Shown here: positions 45,301 to 46,545 of the stretch, piece by piece
Layout: each line of letters starts with the position of its first letter
Position numbering within the stretch: the stretch's first letter is position 1
DNA from: Arion vulgaris
Lineage: Eukaryota; Mollusca; Gastropoda; Stylommatophora; Arionidae
Assembly (NCBI GenBank): GCA_020796225.1
Contig: CM036756.1
Location: forward strand, 57,256,616-57,320,615
Direction of reading: 5' to 3'
DNA: 64,000 bases
Notes under the pieces: model-generated
Seen by the model: only the letters and a program-made list of their open reading frames with translations
Told to the model about the DNA's origin: nothing
The model's database searches: none
Program-made: the position numbers and the translations under genes

Positions 45301-45472
45301 TCAAGAAGCCTCATGTGCCAGATGGTGTGAAAAGTAATGTTGTGCTCAAAGATCTCGATTTTGATATTGACATACTTTTTTTTCAAACTATTCAGTTGAG
45401 ATTTTTTGTTTTCAGGTAACGTTGATCACAGATCACCCTAGCAAAACATCAACTTCAGGAAACACAAGATAA
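256..45472 (+). CDS. VPS11: VPS11, HOPS/CORVET core subunit (26 exons, 5' end outside window)
   Basis: VPS11 is a core subunit of the HOPS and CORVET tethering complexes, which act with Rab7 or Rab5 in endosome-lysosome docking and fusion; it carries a C-terminal RING-H2 finger. Twenty-six exons with GT-AG borders join in phase to about 827 residues that align end to end with animal VPS11. In order they encode the rest of the N-terminal beta-propeller (e1-e7), an alpha-solenoid with clathrin-heavy-chain-like repeats (e8-e20), a charged coiled coil (e21), the RING-H2 finger (e22-e23) and the C-terminal segment with ADYFGRGVFNK (e24-e26). Highly conserved stretches include IQLEDIKDYQRAL, LAHNSTATLSIV and LPSVHFLC. 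The human protein has about 941 residues, so about 100 N-terminal residues lie left of this window. Oddities: one base appears missing in e7, and the RING has one extra residue. I see no second copy. Identity is very secure; exact edges come from reading splice signals, not from transcripts. Confidence 0.97.
560..625 (+). CDS. VPS11: VPS11 exon e2
   Basis: Twenty-two codons, beginning MERGNPTCTRL and ending in GNKPTP. Acceptor tttcag, donor gtaagt. It continues the WNLDK propeller strand of e1. Confidence 0.93.
715..905 (+). repeat. Family C repeat copy
   Basis: Shares tcagtcgtagtcatggc, gcttgctttccttat and gtaatttagatcaccaagta with copies at 8135-8275, 17695-17845, 43645-43790 and (reverse) 55108-55255. 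No coding capacity seen. Its class is unknown; a SINE is likely from its size and dispersal. Confidence 0.55.
1418..1740 (+). mobile_element. tRNA-derived SINE with poly(A) tail (family J)
   Basis: The head resembles a tRNA: box A-like tagtagctcggcctg and a textbook box B ggttcgaacc near 1478-1487. A body of about 230 bases follows, then a run of more than 20 A at 1718-1740. The polarity therefore reads left to right, like LINE-mobilised SINEs. I could not define a confident target-site duplication. Lies in VPS11 intron 2. Confidence 0.7.
2029..2126 (+). CDS. VPS11: VPS11 exon e3
   Basis: Encodes VSAFAVHENLNFMALGF, then YKGDVTRER, matching the family motif HENLNFMAIGF. Acceptor tcaag, donor gtatgt. 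It leaves two bases of a split arginine codon. Confidence 0.95.
2400..3260 (+). mobile_element. Non-LTR retrotransposon remnant: RNase H and C-terminus
   Basis: Broken reading frames give VLLTDALSKITSLKYKSTK (RNase H-like strand with its acidic residue), LRAEWVDSIQRSHLK, then YGHPEVQGNECADFLANNV, the typical RNase H ending GHxxVxGNExADxLA. A conserved tail after it recurs at 29155-29484 and, reversed, at 31448-31680. Stops and frameshifts make it inactive. Lies in VPS11 intron 3. Confidence 0.75.
3700..4270 (-). mobile_element. Non-LTR retrotransposon 3' remnant (reverse transcriptase C-terminus)
   Basis: On the minus strand, 3931-3707 reads RRGRPRRRWIQDVTDDLKMT, then VYEREKFRRVLGWQSFA, the usual C-terminal signature (GRPRxxWxxD, then a Rx-FRxxL helix) of non-LTR polymerases. 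The sequence upstream on that strand (to about 4270) is shared with 14385-14790, so both derive from one family. Inactive. Confidence 0.7.
4360..4600 (+). mobile_element. tRNA-derived SINE (family D)
   Basis: Contains gattatagcactgctcccat followed by box B-like cgggttcaatcc, a body shared with 24505-24720 (cataaagaaaa, catcctaacct, ttacaggcagtaa) and a T-rich end. Sits directly before VPS11 exon e4, within about 30 bases of its acceptor. Confidence 0.6.
4630..4771 (+). CDS. VPS11: VPS11 exon e4
   Basis: Encodes HSKLRVVYEGGKRVTGLAF and the FVVTDNMTLSI strand. Acceptor gacag, donor gtatgt. Propeller region; the incoming phase matches e3. Confidence 0.95.
4845..4935 (+). repeat. tRNA-like SINE head
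   Basis: gtctctgtagctaagccc acts as a box A-like start, and gtgggttcaaat matches box B. Only the head is clear; the body fades. Confidence 0.45.
5530..5592 (+). repeat. Family B SINE 3' fragment
   Basis: Contains gcgtgaggttgactacatca, then ggtcaaagaaaa, the 3' part of family B as seen whole at 16990-17215. 5'-truncated. Confidence 0.5.
5630..5890 (+). repeat. Family F repeat copy
   Basis: Shares ataggtgctccgatc, acgccagttcgatgtta and tctctcaatctggtcagtg with 37848-38100 and 45890-46101, and in reverse with 27799-27843. About 250 bases, no recognised protein. Confidence 0.6.
6488..6575 (+). repeat. Family I repeat copy
   Basis: agtatgcataccctt and gacatcagttcattaac recur at 41405-41530. No other clue to its class. 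Confidence 0.4.
6633..6722 (+). CDS. VPS11: VPS11 exon e5
   Basis: Thirty codons: TVLENTGATPGSIVMSDAS followed by QDNQLVIGRQD. Weaker conservation, but position, phase and the DxxLVIGR-like strand fit the propeller. Acceptor ttacag, donor gtgagt. Confidence 0.88.
7245..7530 (-). mobile_element. tRNA-derived SINE family B, near full length
   Basis: On the minus strand the right-hand end holds a tRNA-like head with box B ggttcaattcca, then a body including gctctcaggtcggcccagcc and ttgatcagatcccatatcc. Other copies lie at 12265-12410, 16990-17215, 24738-25005, 36788-37070, 42690-42957 and in fragments. Confidence 0.7.
7556..7775 (+). mobile_element. Non-LTR retrotransposon 3' end
   Basis: Broken frames read EKRERGRPKYTLRREL, then DWEDMKRIAQDLKDCL and SKICAPVGAER, the classic last 60 residues of RTE/SR2-like reverse transcriptases. 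The same ending recurs at 39400-39700 (aggggaggctgaaaag-like). Inactive. Confidence 0.7.
7917..8053 (+). CDS. VPS11: VPS11 exon e6
   Basis: Encodes AVYFYQPDGRGPCLAFEG, then LHWFRGYLIIVGKESK, a strongly conserved propeller segment. Acceptor actag, donor gtaagc. It ends after two bases of a leucine codon. Confidence 0.95.
8135..8275 (+). repeat. Family C repeat copy
   Basis: Contains gctatgaattcaggcatagt, caggcatgccttctcag and gcctgctttccttattaac. It matches the other family C copies over about 140 bases. Confidence 0.6.
8770..8940 (+). repeat. Family E SINE 3' part with ATCA tail
   Basis: ttccaccatcttcaaa, gtgctacggagttcatgca and atcttcctgtgtaagaa, then (atca)n near 8925-8940. Fuller copies lie at 17225-17610 and 44880-45295. 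Confidence 0.6.
9030..9457 (+). repeat. Diverged minisatellite abutting VPS11 exon e7
   Basis: About eight degenerate units of 40-65 bases built on ttatgttataactaaacaaa, cagatgccatgtgttt and ctgacc. The last unit runs into the e7 acceptor (aataaacag). Several units carry acceptor-like aaacag sites. Confidence 0.75.
9458..9598 (+). CDS. VPS11: VPS11 exon e7, with a single-base disruption
   Basis: Encodes MNTVTVYDI, then in a shifted frame NKFIAYSAPYPEVIDVMCE and FIFTGDRK. The family reads YDLxNKFIAYS, so one base appears to be missing near 9504-9506. No alternative acceptor that I could find restores the frame. The acceptor (aaacag, 9452-9457) sits in the last unit of a minisatellite. Donor gtaaat. 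Confidence 0.85.
9600..10560. other. No recognised feature
   Basis: Start of VPS11 intron 7. Contains short AT microsatellites (near 9798-9812) and no supported coding frame or repeat match within this window. Confidence 0.5.
10565..10700 (+). mobile_element. Probable non-LTR retrotransposon 3' fragment
   Basis: Reads ERQKKGQSKTTWRIMETVMK, resembling the KxGRPKTTWRR-x-ME ending of non-LTR polymerases. Short and diverged, hence tentative. Confidence 0.4.
10779..11037 (+). repeat. SINE-like family A copy
   Basis: Starts cccatgtgttgccagggc, continues gcaaagaatagtaacactgc, tagtaaataaaaagc and ggcctacttgtag, and ends in gaagaagaag. Copies also occur at 12002-12258, 14009-14248, 18711-18966, 28048-28292, 40262-40518 and 48791-49050. 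I see no clear tRNA boxes in its head. Confidence 0.7.
11041..11085 (-). repeat. Family G fragment
   Basis: tccctctccgcagaaatggc is the reverse complement of the gccatttctgcggagaggga block at 58323-58343. Confidence 0.45.
11236..11315 (+). CDS. VPS11: VPS11 exon e8
   Basis: Encodes LYQLQEKDTQSKLEMLFKKN, the start of the alpha-solenoid. Acceptor accag, donor gtatgt. It contains a run of eight A bases in the LFKKNN region. Confidence 0.95.
11631..11765. repeat. Fold-back repeat (Penelope-type arms)
   Basis: Left arm caaagtactgtagttttaca near 11634 is mirrored by tgtaaaactacagtactttg near 11738. The same arm sequence flanks 19436-19616 and lies in the 35942-36185 units beside a Penelope-like endonuclease fragment. 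Confidence 0.6.
12002..12258 (-). repeat. SINE-like family A copy
   Basis: Minus-strand copy: gtgatttgtatgtaatctga, cctacaagtaggccagca, ttactattcctttcttccc. It ends where a family B copy begins. Confidence 0.65.
12265..12410 (-). repeat. Family B SINE, 5'-truncated
   Basis: Holds the family B body (tgttaggcctgtatttttc, gatggggtcaacttcctga, gacctgagagcctttacgg) but lacks the tRNA-like head. Confidence 0.6.
12515..13919 (+). mobile_element. Fold-back mariner: transposase core between 0.41-kb inverted 3' ends
   Basis: Flanked by TA (12513-12514 and 13920-13921). Both ends start cgaggcgtgttcaaatgaaa or its near twin. The match does not stop at a normal short terminal repeat: 12515-12925 is the reverse complement of 13508-13919 with only about a dozen differences seen by eye. 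The right arm contains the end of the transposase gene, so the left arm is an inverted second copy of that 3' end, replacing the promoter and the first 60 or so codons. Inserted in VPS11 intron 8, sense orientation. Confidence 0.85.
12945..13798 (+). pseudogene. Mariner transposase, N-terminus missing, frameshifted
   Basis: A DD34D transposase of the IS630/Tc1/mariner superfamily, which cuts and pastes at TA. Homology starts inside the second helix-turn-helix (RRPSIHSLAEEFHMSIGTAH), then RKVCSQWGPRMLT, catalytic GDESW near 13231, HDNARPH near 13505 and YSPDLSLCDFHLF near 13590. Thirty-four residues separate the second and third aspartates. At least two frame changes (around the T-run at 13360-13369 and near 13388) and a TAA at 13487-13489 break it. 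Apparent codons upstream of 12926 are antisense sequence of the inverted arm, not transposase. Inactive. Confidence 0.85.
14009..14248 (+). repeat. SINE-like family A copy
   Basis: cccgtgtgttgccaggac, gcaaagaatggtaacactgc, aaattggatgtacttgtagg, and ends gaagaag. Confidence 0.65.
14385..14790 (-). mobile_element. Non-LTR retrotransposon 3' remnant
   Basis: Minus strand, same family as 3700-4270: aactttgccactctaacaat, cagccacatcctgaaaccat and tccaaaatacttcaatttta match stretch by stretch. Frames are broken. Confidence 0.6.
15017..15130 (-). repeat. Family A variant fragment
   Basis: Shares cttagtcgcctcttacaaca, cctcaatttgggccccgg and gttctattctttgcac with the fuller variant at 61265-61514 on the other strand. 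Confidence 0.55.
15253..15406 (+). CDS. VPS11: VPS11 exon e9
   Basis: Encodes LAKSQQLDQDGLIDIFTQYG and then DHLYSKGDHDSAIDQYIKTI up to SYVIRK, a clathrin-heavy-chain-like repeat unit. Acceptor tctcag, donor gtaaaa. Confidence 0.96.
15525..15690 (+). mobile_element. Non-LTR retrotransposon family H 3' fragment
   Basis: gggggacctcagagataaca, ataaatctcttcttatcctg and gctgtgagacaaaacagga match the 3' end of copies at 18235-18590, 42965-43310 and 58080-58820. Lies in VPS11 intron 9. Confidence 0.6.
15946..16092 (+). CDS. VPS11: VPS11 exon e10
   Basis: Encodes FLDAQRIHNLTKYLQALHKS and TTLLLNCYTKLKDVSKLDEF, a near-invariant stretch of the family. Acceptor ccacag, donor gtaatg. Whole-codon at both ends. 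Confidence 0.96.
16760..16951 (+). CDS. VPS11: VPS11 exon e11
   Basis: Longest exon here, 64 codons: VDFDVETAINVCRQSGYCKH and YLKIQLEDIKDYQRALQYIG. Alpha-solenoid. Acceptor attcag, donor gtaagt. Confidence 0.96.
16990..17215 (+). mobile_element. tRNA-derived SINE family B, plus-strand copy
   Basis: Head gcagtagcatagttgttggt (box A-like) and aggttcaattccac (box B), then cgctcaggtcaacatagcct, agcatgatgttgaccacatc and ggcggtcagtgaaaaaa. This copy shows the polarity of the family directly. Confidence 0.7.
17225..17615 (+). repeat. Family E SINE copy
   Basis: ggtaggtgagatcgagttca, cctatcggagacgtacga, ttggcagttcaaaatcc and ttacatcgggtaccctcgcc; fuller at 44880-45295. The cggagacg and ggtcccgtgt-type core resembles conserved cores seen in other invertebrate SINEs. 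Confidence 0.6.
17695..17845 (+). repeat. Family C repeat copy
   Basis: gttcgctcactgtgaattca, gacctgctttcc and tccaacttcagaggtag. Confidence 0.6.
18052..18157 (+). CDS. VPS11: VPS11 exon e12
   Basis: Encodes AESNLKQYGKILMNNVSQET and LLKRLCTDYKPND. Acceptor actag, donor gtgagt. It leaves one base of the next codon. Confidence 0.95.
18235..18590 (+). mobile_element. Non-LTR retrotransposon family H 3' end
   Basis: Frames read EMKCLCRILGVLRRDWFRNE, DIRKKWVHHQYLTLSRSNKL and GHISRLPTDSAPQRAMLLQY, the C-terminal region of an RTE/CR1-like polymerase. Broken by stops. Starts 78 bases after VPS11 exon e12. Confidence 0.75.
18711..18966 (+). repeat. SINE-like family A copy
   Basis: cgcctgtgtgttgccagggt, gcaaagaatagtaacgctgc, ccctagtaaataaaaagcgt, ends gaagaagaag. 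Confidence 0.65.
19148..19177 (+). CDS. VPS11: VPS11 exon e13 (30-base microexon)
   Basis: Encodes RPLIDQNILE, in the variable spacer between TDYKPND and the conserved AEEF segment. Acceptor tttcag, donor gtgagt. Phases with e12 and e14 are correct. The homology is weak because the region is variable. Confidence 0.8.
19436..19616. repeat. Penelope-type fold-back with hammerhead-like segments
   Basis: Arms cagtactgtagttttacaa and ttgtaaaactacagtac enclose, on the plus strand, ttgataaaccttttttggtc then aaaacgtcactg, and on the minus strand cctgaagggaagaaactca then ggtgaaacgtcagctg. These resemble the ctgatga / gaaac boxes of hammerhead motifs carried by Penelope-like pseudo-LTRs, though core bases are changed. 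Confidence 0.5.
19640..20965. other. AT-rich intron without recognised features
   Basis: Part of VPS11 intron 13. Only low-complexity T/A runs; no supported gene, RNA or repeat match within the window. Confidence 0.5.
20972..21682 (+). mobile_element. Tigger/pogo-like DNA transposon, internally deleted
   Basis: Flanked by TA and bounded by inverted ends cagtaaaactttgattaacc and ggttaatcaaagttttactg. The interior keeps the transposase C-terminus in broken frames: an acidic patch near 21200-21240, LSKCINRFEMLERQINTDST, then a lysine-rich stretch ending KTQKKMTDYF and a stop, typical of Tigger/jerky-type proteins. The DNA-binding and DDE parts are absent, so it could move only in trans. Confidence 0.75.
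21925..22260. other. GC-richer unidentified block
   Basis: Stands out from its AT-rich surroundings (gtctggcctccagatttgta, ccaatggcgggcgggcatca, ctaccggcagctcctg). It may be the 5' part of a retroelement; I cannot name it. No matching copy elsewhere in the window. Confidence 0.35.
22945..23135 (+). mobile_element. Non-LTR retrotransposon 3' remnant
   Basis: Reads RAKGRPRKIWRDNIKTTLNK, the typical GRPRKxWRDNI segment of the polymerase C-terminus, followed by THLALE. Short and broken. Confidence 0.6.
23155..23940 (+). repeat. Compound tandem repeat
   Basis: Four to five rounds of aaattaagctgtaaactgtc, ataaattcttgacatttta and cttacaacaatgatag. Between them, three copies of an embedded unit (gggctgtaggcctcaaccaa / ctcatgct / gttagctggattttgtagca / gatggggtagcctgcccc) appear in the same orientation. 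Includes a CT run near 23530-23550. Confidence 0.7.
24505..24720 (+). mobile_element. tRNA-derived SINE (family D)
   Basis: tttggccggttcaatcccgg supplies box B; the body (gcataaagaaaaatcctaac, ttgcaggcagcaaatg) matches 4360-4600. Ends at an A-run. Confidence 0.6.
24738..25005 (-). mobile_element. tRNA-derived SINE family B copy
   Basis: Minus strand: gagtagcgttagcgcact is the box A area on the right. The body holds tgttaggtcctaattttttt and ccgggttgacctgagagct. Directly follows a family D SINE. Confidence 0.6.
25080..25560 (-). mobile_element. Non-LTR retrotransposon family H, minus strand
   Basis: Minus-strand frames read TEMKCLCRMLG, RRDRFRNEDIRKKWG and GELRDNRE. Upstream (right) sequence gttgggagaaagattgtgtt pairs with 58404-58440 and represents the unoccupied version of the site that holds a SINE at 58217-58403. 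Broken by stops. Confidence 0.7.
25650..25830 (+). repeat. Two-to-three-unit tandem repeat
   Basis: Units of about 85 bases share ttgttaatggtaaattgaat, gattctctttgtgatgaaca and gaaagtaacattctttgtga. Confidence 0.65.
26203..26354 (+). repeat. Family E SINE 3' part with ATCA tail
   Basis: ccatcttcaaatttgcatct, gtgctacagtttgtgcactg, then atcaatcaatca at the end. A tandem array of acattct units begins immediately after the tail. Confidence 0.6.
26345..26680 (+). repeat. Minisatellite, about ten units of 31-36 bases
   Basis: Unit: aatacattctctatgactga followed by caaacttaatat. Early units are nearly identical; later ones shorten and drift toward 26760. It lies in VPS11 intron 13, about 650 bases before exon e14. 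Confidence 0.85.
27335..27435 (+). CDS. VPS11: VPS11 exon e14
   Basis: Encodes GGIPRIQKANAEEFIHIFVN, then NKLTEFLEHMVE, matching the family EEFIPIFANNPRELKAFLEHM region. Acceptor tccag, donor gtaaga. It follows the longest intron of the window (about 8.2 kb). Confidence 0.94.
27799..27843 (-). repeat. Family F fragment
   Basis: ggagatcagaacacctatgg is the reverse complement of the family F core ccataggtgctccgatctcc. Confidence 0.4.
28048..28292 (-). repeat. SINE-like family A copy
   Basis: cttcttcgaacgctccatat, cctacaagtaggccagcaca and gtactattctttgcttcc. Confidence 0.65.
28805..28905 (-). repeat. tRNA-like SINE head
   Basis: On the minus strand: gggtctcagtggctaagtga (box A area), then aaggcagcagtgtcgaatct (box B-like). 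No clear body. Confidence 0.45.
28975..29058 (+). CDS. VPS11: VPS11 exon e15
   Basis: Twenty-eight codons: VQPNSSNLVYNTLLELYLHD, then MVHESAIS. Acceptor gctag, donor gtaagt. Matches the YDTLLELRLQ segment of the family. Confidence 0.92.
29155..29484 (+). mobile_element. Non-LTR retrotransposon 3' tail with perfect 114-bp tandem duplication
   Basis: gagaagatatactaatcaac and ggatggttgctgcagcggag match the tails at 2400-3260 and 31448-31680. The segment 29257-29370 is repeated base for base at 29371-29484. Sits just after VPS11 exon e15. Confidence 0.75.
29862..30100 (-). mobile_element. Non-LTR retrotransposon 3' end, minus strand
   Basis: Minus-strand frame from about 30097 reads LYRKIRYFGHVKRHDGLERT, MLEGWVPGRRPRRRWLQDIK and ETMNMIIGEVGELARHSEFQ, the C-terminus of a non-LTR polymerase. 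It is unusually well preserved for this window. Related to 52570-52800. Confidence 0.75.
30106..30228 (+). mobile_element. Inverted copy of the LINE end at 29862-29987
   Basis: gctacaagatattaaagaaa, ccatgaatatgaccatcagg and tgcaaagagagcaacgtcc are the reverse complement of the neighbouring copy, giving a hairpin with about 118 bases between arms. Confidence 0.75.
30805..30855 (+). CDS. VPS11: VPS11 exon e16
   Basis: Seventeen codons: TRVERERKTLELLKNPD. Acceptor tgcag with a good pyrimidine tract; donor gtaata is weak. Fills the gap before the ALILCQM helix. Confidence 0.88.
31448..31680 (-). mobile_element. Non-LTR retrotransposon 3' tail, minus strand
   Basis: Reverse complement of the tails at 2400-3260 and 29155-29320: gggcattcccattcgtgctc, catgaaaagttgattac, actgtctggcatgtccaaac. 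Residual coding: NQLFMGTVSKWTLGWLLQR-like in one frame. Confidence 0.65.
32386..33179 (+). mobile_element. Tigger/pogo-like nonautonomous DNA transposon
   Basis: Flanked by TA, starts cagtagaacccacttatctc and ends ataaccgggttctactg. Sub-terminal repeats (tatctcgac / ggttatcccgac, and gacgcttttg on both sides) are characteristic of Tigger-type ends. No intact transposase. Lies in VPS11 intron 16. Confidence 0.7.
33505..33720 (+). mobile_element. Non-LTR retrotransposon C-terminal zinc-knuckle fragment
   Basis: Reads KIDNSVMCTCGQAHQTAEHI, then LLAFPEYDILRQAH, matching the CxCGxxxQTxEHILxxCP motif after RNase H in jockey/I-like elements; one cysteine is lost (CP to FP). Confidence 0.65.
33920..34008 (+). 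CDS. VPS11: VPS11 exon e17
   Basis: Encodes ANYDIDQALILCQMNNFKAG, then ILYLYEKAQL, a strongly conserved solenoid helix pair. Acceptor tctcag, donor gtaagc. Confidence 0.95.
34250..34500 (-). mobile_element. RNase H fragment of a non-LTR retrotransposon
   Basis: On the minus strand 34472-34251 reads LSFIFVLGHSGVKGNERAHA, then LARNAV, the RNase H ending GHSGVxGNExAxxLA. It is preceded by a degenerate LSDYEHDIEACIY. Lies in VPS11 intron 17. Confidence 0.7.
34795..34869 (+). CDS. VPS11: VPS11 exon e18
   Basis: Encodes YQQILRYHMEHSEYVHVIES, then CKKFG. Acceptor ccacag, donor gtatgt. Phases agree with e17 and e19. Confidence 0.94.
35633..35724 (+). CDS. VPS11: VPS11 exon e19
   Basis: Encodes QQDPQLWVQALSYFASKEDT, then CKPQLMETLS, matching family DPSLWEQALSYFARKE. 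Acceptor actag, donor gtatcc. Confidence 0.95.
35885..35965 (-). repeat. Family B SINE 3' fragment fused to a Penelope-type repeat
   Basis: ccattttcgtatcatgcagt, aaattggggaatactgtgct and tttgaccagcaaaacac belong to family B; the sequence then changes to the Penelope-type unit without a gap. Confidence 0.55.
35942..36185 (-). repeat. Two 122-bp direct repeats with hammerhead-like motif (Penelope pseudo-LTR type)
   Basis: Unit 35942-36063 is repeated at 36064-36185; nearly all differences I see are transitions. On the minus strand each holds cttgataaaggccttgttgg, then tcgaagcgttgctg (second unit: ttaataaaagccttgttgg, then ttgaaacattgctg). It lies downstream of the Penelope endonuclease fragment and on the same strand. 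Confidence 0.6.
36392..36690 (-). mobile_element. Penelope-like element: GIY-YIG endonuclease fragment
   Basis: Minus strand: CNKAYI, a lightly mutated YIGETGKRLSDRF-type box near 36620-36660, then CDICQCSVTPVTTHFNDTGH, DRSRFALENWLISLYGTLRP and RGLAVLHS. This is the C-terminal endonuclease of Penelope-like retroelements, ending in the E-x-WLIxLxGTLxPxGL helix. The reverse transcriptase part is absent. Confidence 0.75.
36688..37140 (+). mobile_element. Second Penelope endonuclease fragment, opposite strand, split by a SINE
   Basis: CNKAYIGETGKRLSGRFTQH then LLDIRQCSVT (36694-36782), interrupted at 36788-37070 by a family B SINE and resuming at 37084 (gctctgtgtcattctgg). It stands head to head with the copy at 36392-36690 around a short palindrome. 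Confidence 0.7.
36788..37070 (-). mobile_element. tRNA-derived SINE family B with 13-bp target duplication
   Basis: Flanked by ctctgtgaccaat at 36775-36787 and 37071-37083. Minus strand: tRNA-like head at the right (gccgctgtagagtagttgtt; box B gggttcaactcc), tail at the left rich in ttac repeats. Best-defined copy of family B. Confidence 0.85.
37700..37785 (+). CDS. VPS11: VPS11 exon e20
   Basis: Encodes HIDKKNLLQPLMVIQILAHN, then STATLSIVK, the invariant AHNSTATLS segment. Acceptor tttaag, donor gtcagt. Confidence 0.96.
37848..38100 (+). repeat. Family F repeat copy
   Basis: ataggtgcttcgatctctgc, accagttcgacgttgatta and ctctctcaattcattaagaa. Begins about 60 bases after VPS11 exon e20. Confidence 0.6.
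38448..38480 (-). repeat. Family A terminal fragment
   Basis: cttcttcttcgaaggctcca, then tatagatcacttg, the left border of family A; the rest is missing. Confidence 0.35.
38736..38857 (+). CDS. VPS11: VPS11 exon e21 (coiled coil)
   Basis: Encodes DYIVRRLQMENDQIAEDERL, then a lysine/glutamate-rich helix ending KIEELKTS. This is the coiled coil preceding the RING. Acceptor tatag, donor gtgagc. Confidence 0.95.
39400..39700 (+). mobile_element. Non-LTR retrotransposon 3' end (RTE/SR2-like)
   Basis: Frames read WRRTNKL-like text, then KRCWSWIGH, LRRPTNSTARQTLFWNPQGK and RNRGRP, ending in the same DWEDMEK tail as 7556-7775. Frameshifted. Lies in VPS11 intron 21. Confidence 0.7.
40262..40518 (-). 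repeat. SINE-like family A copy
   Basis: cttcttcgaatgctccatat, gtgatttgtatgtgatctga, cagtggtactattctttgct, ggccccggcaccatatg. Confidence 0.65.
41141..41239 (+). CDS. VPS11: VPS11 exon e22 (first half of RING-H2)
   Basis: Encodes AKVFQASKCNICSHSLELPS, then VHFLCEPHSYHQH. It supplies zinc ligands C1 and C2 (CNIC), C3 (FLC), H4 and H5. Other VPS11 proteins read C-G-H at C3-x-H4; here it is C-E-P-H, one residue longer. Acceptor ccacag, donor gtgagt. Confidence 0.95.
41405..41530 (+). repeat. Family I repeat copy
   Basis: accatcagtatgcataccct and gtgacgtcagttcattaact match 6488-6575 with an extra internal stretch. Confidence 0.4.
41700..41936 (+). mobile_element. Non-LTR retrotransposon 3' fragment
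   Basis: Reads KIEVFWTYKKPQRAGED then KKRPRRRSIQDVTDSLNTTA and VGWQSSTLYQLFDDN, closely related to the fragment at 3707-3931 (RRRWIQDVTDDLKMTA). Internal deletion. Confidence 0.65.
42139..42198 (+). CDS. VPS11: VPS11 exon e23 (second half of RING-H2)
   Basis: Encodes CFESYAENDMECPVC, then APEN, supplying RING ligands C6 and the C7/C8 pair CPVC. Acceptor ttcacag, donor gtacat. The first base completes the last histidine codon of e22. Confidence 0.95.
42232..42345 (+). repeat. Minisatellite, four to five units of about 27 bases
   Basis: Unit ttaatgttgttcttgttgat followed by aac. Sits 34 bases after VPS11 exon e23 and fills most of the short intron before e24. Confidence 0.75.
42488..42554 (+). 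CDS. VPS11: VPS11 exon e24
   Basis: Encodes KIMDIIRAQEQSRDIHEFFH, then NQ, matching family KVMDMIRAQEQ. Acceptor ctcag, donor gtatgt. Confidence 0.96.
42690..42957 (-). mobile_element. tRNA-derived SINE family B copy
   Basis: Minus strand: gagctgcaatagcatagtgg and ttagtgcacttcc form the box A area at the right, body as in 36788-37070. Confidence 0.65.
42965..43310 (+). mobile_element. Non-LTR retrotransposon family H 3' end
   Basis: Frames read QLKCLHRILGVTRRERLRNE, DIRKKFVQHQY and NFIKKQQIKWFA, then the shared 3' untranslated stretch ending at an A-run. Abuts the family B SINE on its left. Confidence 0.7.
43494..43559 (+). CDS. VPS11: VPS11 exon e25
   Basis: Encodes LERAPDGFSVVADYFGRGVF, then NK, the most conserved part of the C-terminal domain. 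Acceptor ttatag, donor gtatgt. Confidence 0.96.
43565..43880 (+). mobile_element. Non-LTR retrotransposon fragment interrupted by a family C repeat
   Basis: RLQFLDSLTSWHGRVSTSEM occurs right after exon e25, then family C (about 43645-43790), then the continuation aaagagattagtggagattc atgattgcctatgc. The uninterrupted version of this polymerase end is at 54520-54690. Confidence 0.6.
44060..44155 (-). repeat. tRNA-like SINE head
   Basis: Minus strand: tgtgaagtggtcaaactgtt (box A area) and tctgggtttgaattcagg (box B). No clear body. Confidence 0.4.
44250..44480 (-). mobile_element. Non-LTR retrotransposon 3' fragment, minus strand
   Basis: Minus-strand frames hold RGRGRPRWRW-QDIKNP, then ENLIETESFSGRL, comparable with the RDRExFRQAVMRVMF ending seen at 49380-49440. 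Confidence 0.55.
44880..45295 (+). mobile_element. SINE family E, fullest copy
   Basis: tRNA-like head ctctgtgacgtagaggttag, then ggtgctcatc and aggtccgctccctc (weak box B). The conserved core is ctatcggagacggcaataaa, gtaggtcccgtgttcaactt and gagcacgtaaaagaaccctt. The body ends in atcaatccatcaatcaa. It is the last repeat before the terminal VPS11 exon. Confidence 0.65.
45416..45472 (+). CDS. VPS11: VPS11 exon e26 (terminal coding exon)
   Basis: Encodes VTLITDHPSKTSTSGNTR and the TAA stop at 45470-45472. The C-terminus is shorter than in vertebrates, where about ten further residues follow the LLTDPP-like segment. Acceptor tttcag. Confidence 0.93.
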   Translation, partial: VTLITDHPSKTSTSGNTR

Positions 45473-45689
45473 TGGCATCTGCATGCTTATTTACCCTTTT
45501 TCCTATACCCACATTTTATGTAGTATCAATTTTTTCTGATCACTACAGAATGCATTTACATAAAACAAAGTATAGTATTGTATAATTATGTCATTCTGAA
45601 TCAAGTGTTGTCATGAAGGTCATTTCAGTCTTGCTCATTTAACTCTCAGTGGACCTGAGCAAAAGTTTTTACAAACCATTTATTTTTAG

Positions 45690-45695
45690 AATAAA
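45690..45695 (+). promoter_or_regulatory. candidate VPS11 polyadenylation signal
   Basis: The first AATAAA hexamer I see downstream of the VPS11 stop, 218 bases after it. No transcript evidence; variant signals nearer the stop are possible. Confidence 0.3.
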
Positions 45696-45889
45696 AAGAA
45701 CCTTTAGTGTGGCTCCTGGTAAAAAGGTGTCCAACCCAGAGCCACATAGTGTAGCGTTTGGTCCACAAGGAGTTAAGAAGCTTCTTGAATTTGTGGAGAT
45801 ATCTTTAACCACGTGTTATGTGATATTCAGTATGTGTAAAGTATTTGTAAAACTTGTTTATGCAGTTCTGCTGTTATCAGTTATATGAG

Positions 45890-46101
45890 GACTATCATCA
45901 TAGCATTCTGGACATGTCGATAGGTGCTCCGATCTCCGCCTCAGCAAATCTAGCAGCGGCTCAACACGCCAGTTCGATGTTGATTAATCAATCTTTTGCA
46001 TATTTAGTATGTCGTTCTTTCGGGCTGCACCAATATTGACACCCATCTCTCTCAATCTGGTCAGTGAGTGGGATTCACAGCCCTAAAACTCCTCAGTTCT
46101 G
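45890..46101 (+). repeat. Family F repeat copy
   Basis: ataggtgctccgatctccgc, acgccagttcgatgttgatt, ctctctcaatctggtcagtg. It is joined without a gap to LINE sequence at about 46100. Confidence 0.6.
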
Positions 46102-46475
46102 CTGTATGGATCAGAAACATGAAGAATAACTGAAAGAATAACTAATAAAGTGCAAACATTTATCAACTGGTGTCTGCACAGAATAGAGTGACTGAGATGG
46201 TATGATAGGGTCACAAATGAGGAGCATATGGAGTGAACGAGACATCCCACTTAACCAAGAGGTGAAGAAAAGGCGGTGGATAGGACATATCTTGAGAATA
46301 CCAGAGGGGATATAACAGCAATATCCTTTTACTGGAACCTGCAGGAAAAACAAGAGAGGGGAGCCTAGAAATACATAGATAAGATACTTGGAGGCAGAGA
46401 TTAATATTTAAAAAAATTGGAAAGAGCTTCAAGAGATAGCTCAAGACACAACATGAGCTAGTTGATGACTTATGC
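46100..46475 (+). mobile_element. Non-LTR retrotransposon fragment
   Basis: VLLYGSETWRITERITNKVQ, then TFINWCLHRIE and RWYDRVTNEEHME give the LLYGxETW and C-terminal motifs of RTE/CR1-type polymerases; later frames are broken. Confidence 0.7.
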
Positions 46476-46545
46476 CCCAGTCAGGGTTAAAACGACACAA
46501 AAGAGATTTTTAAAAAATATGATATGTGAGATTACTTGCTATTAA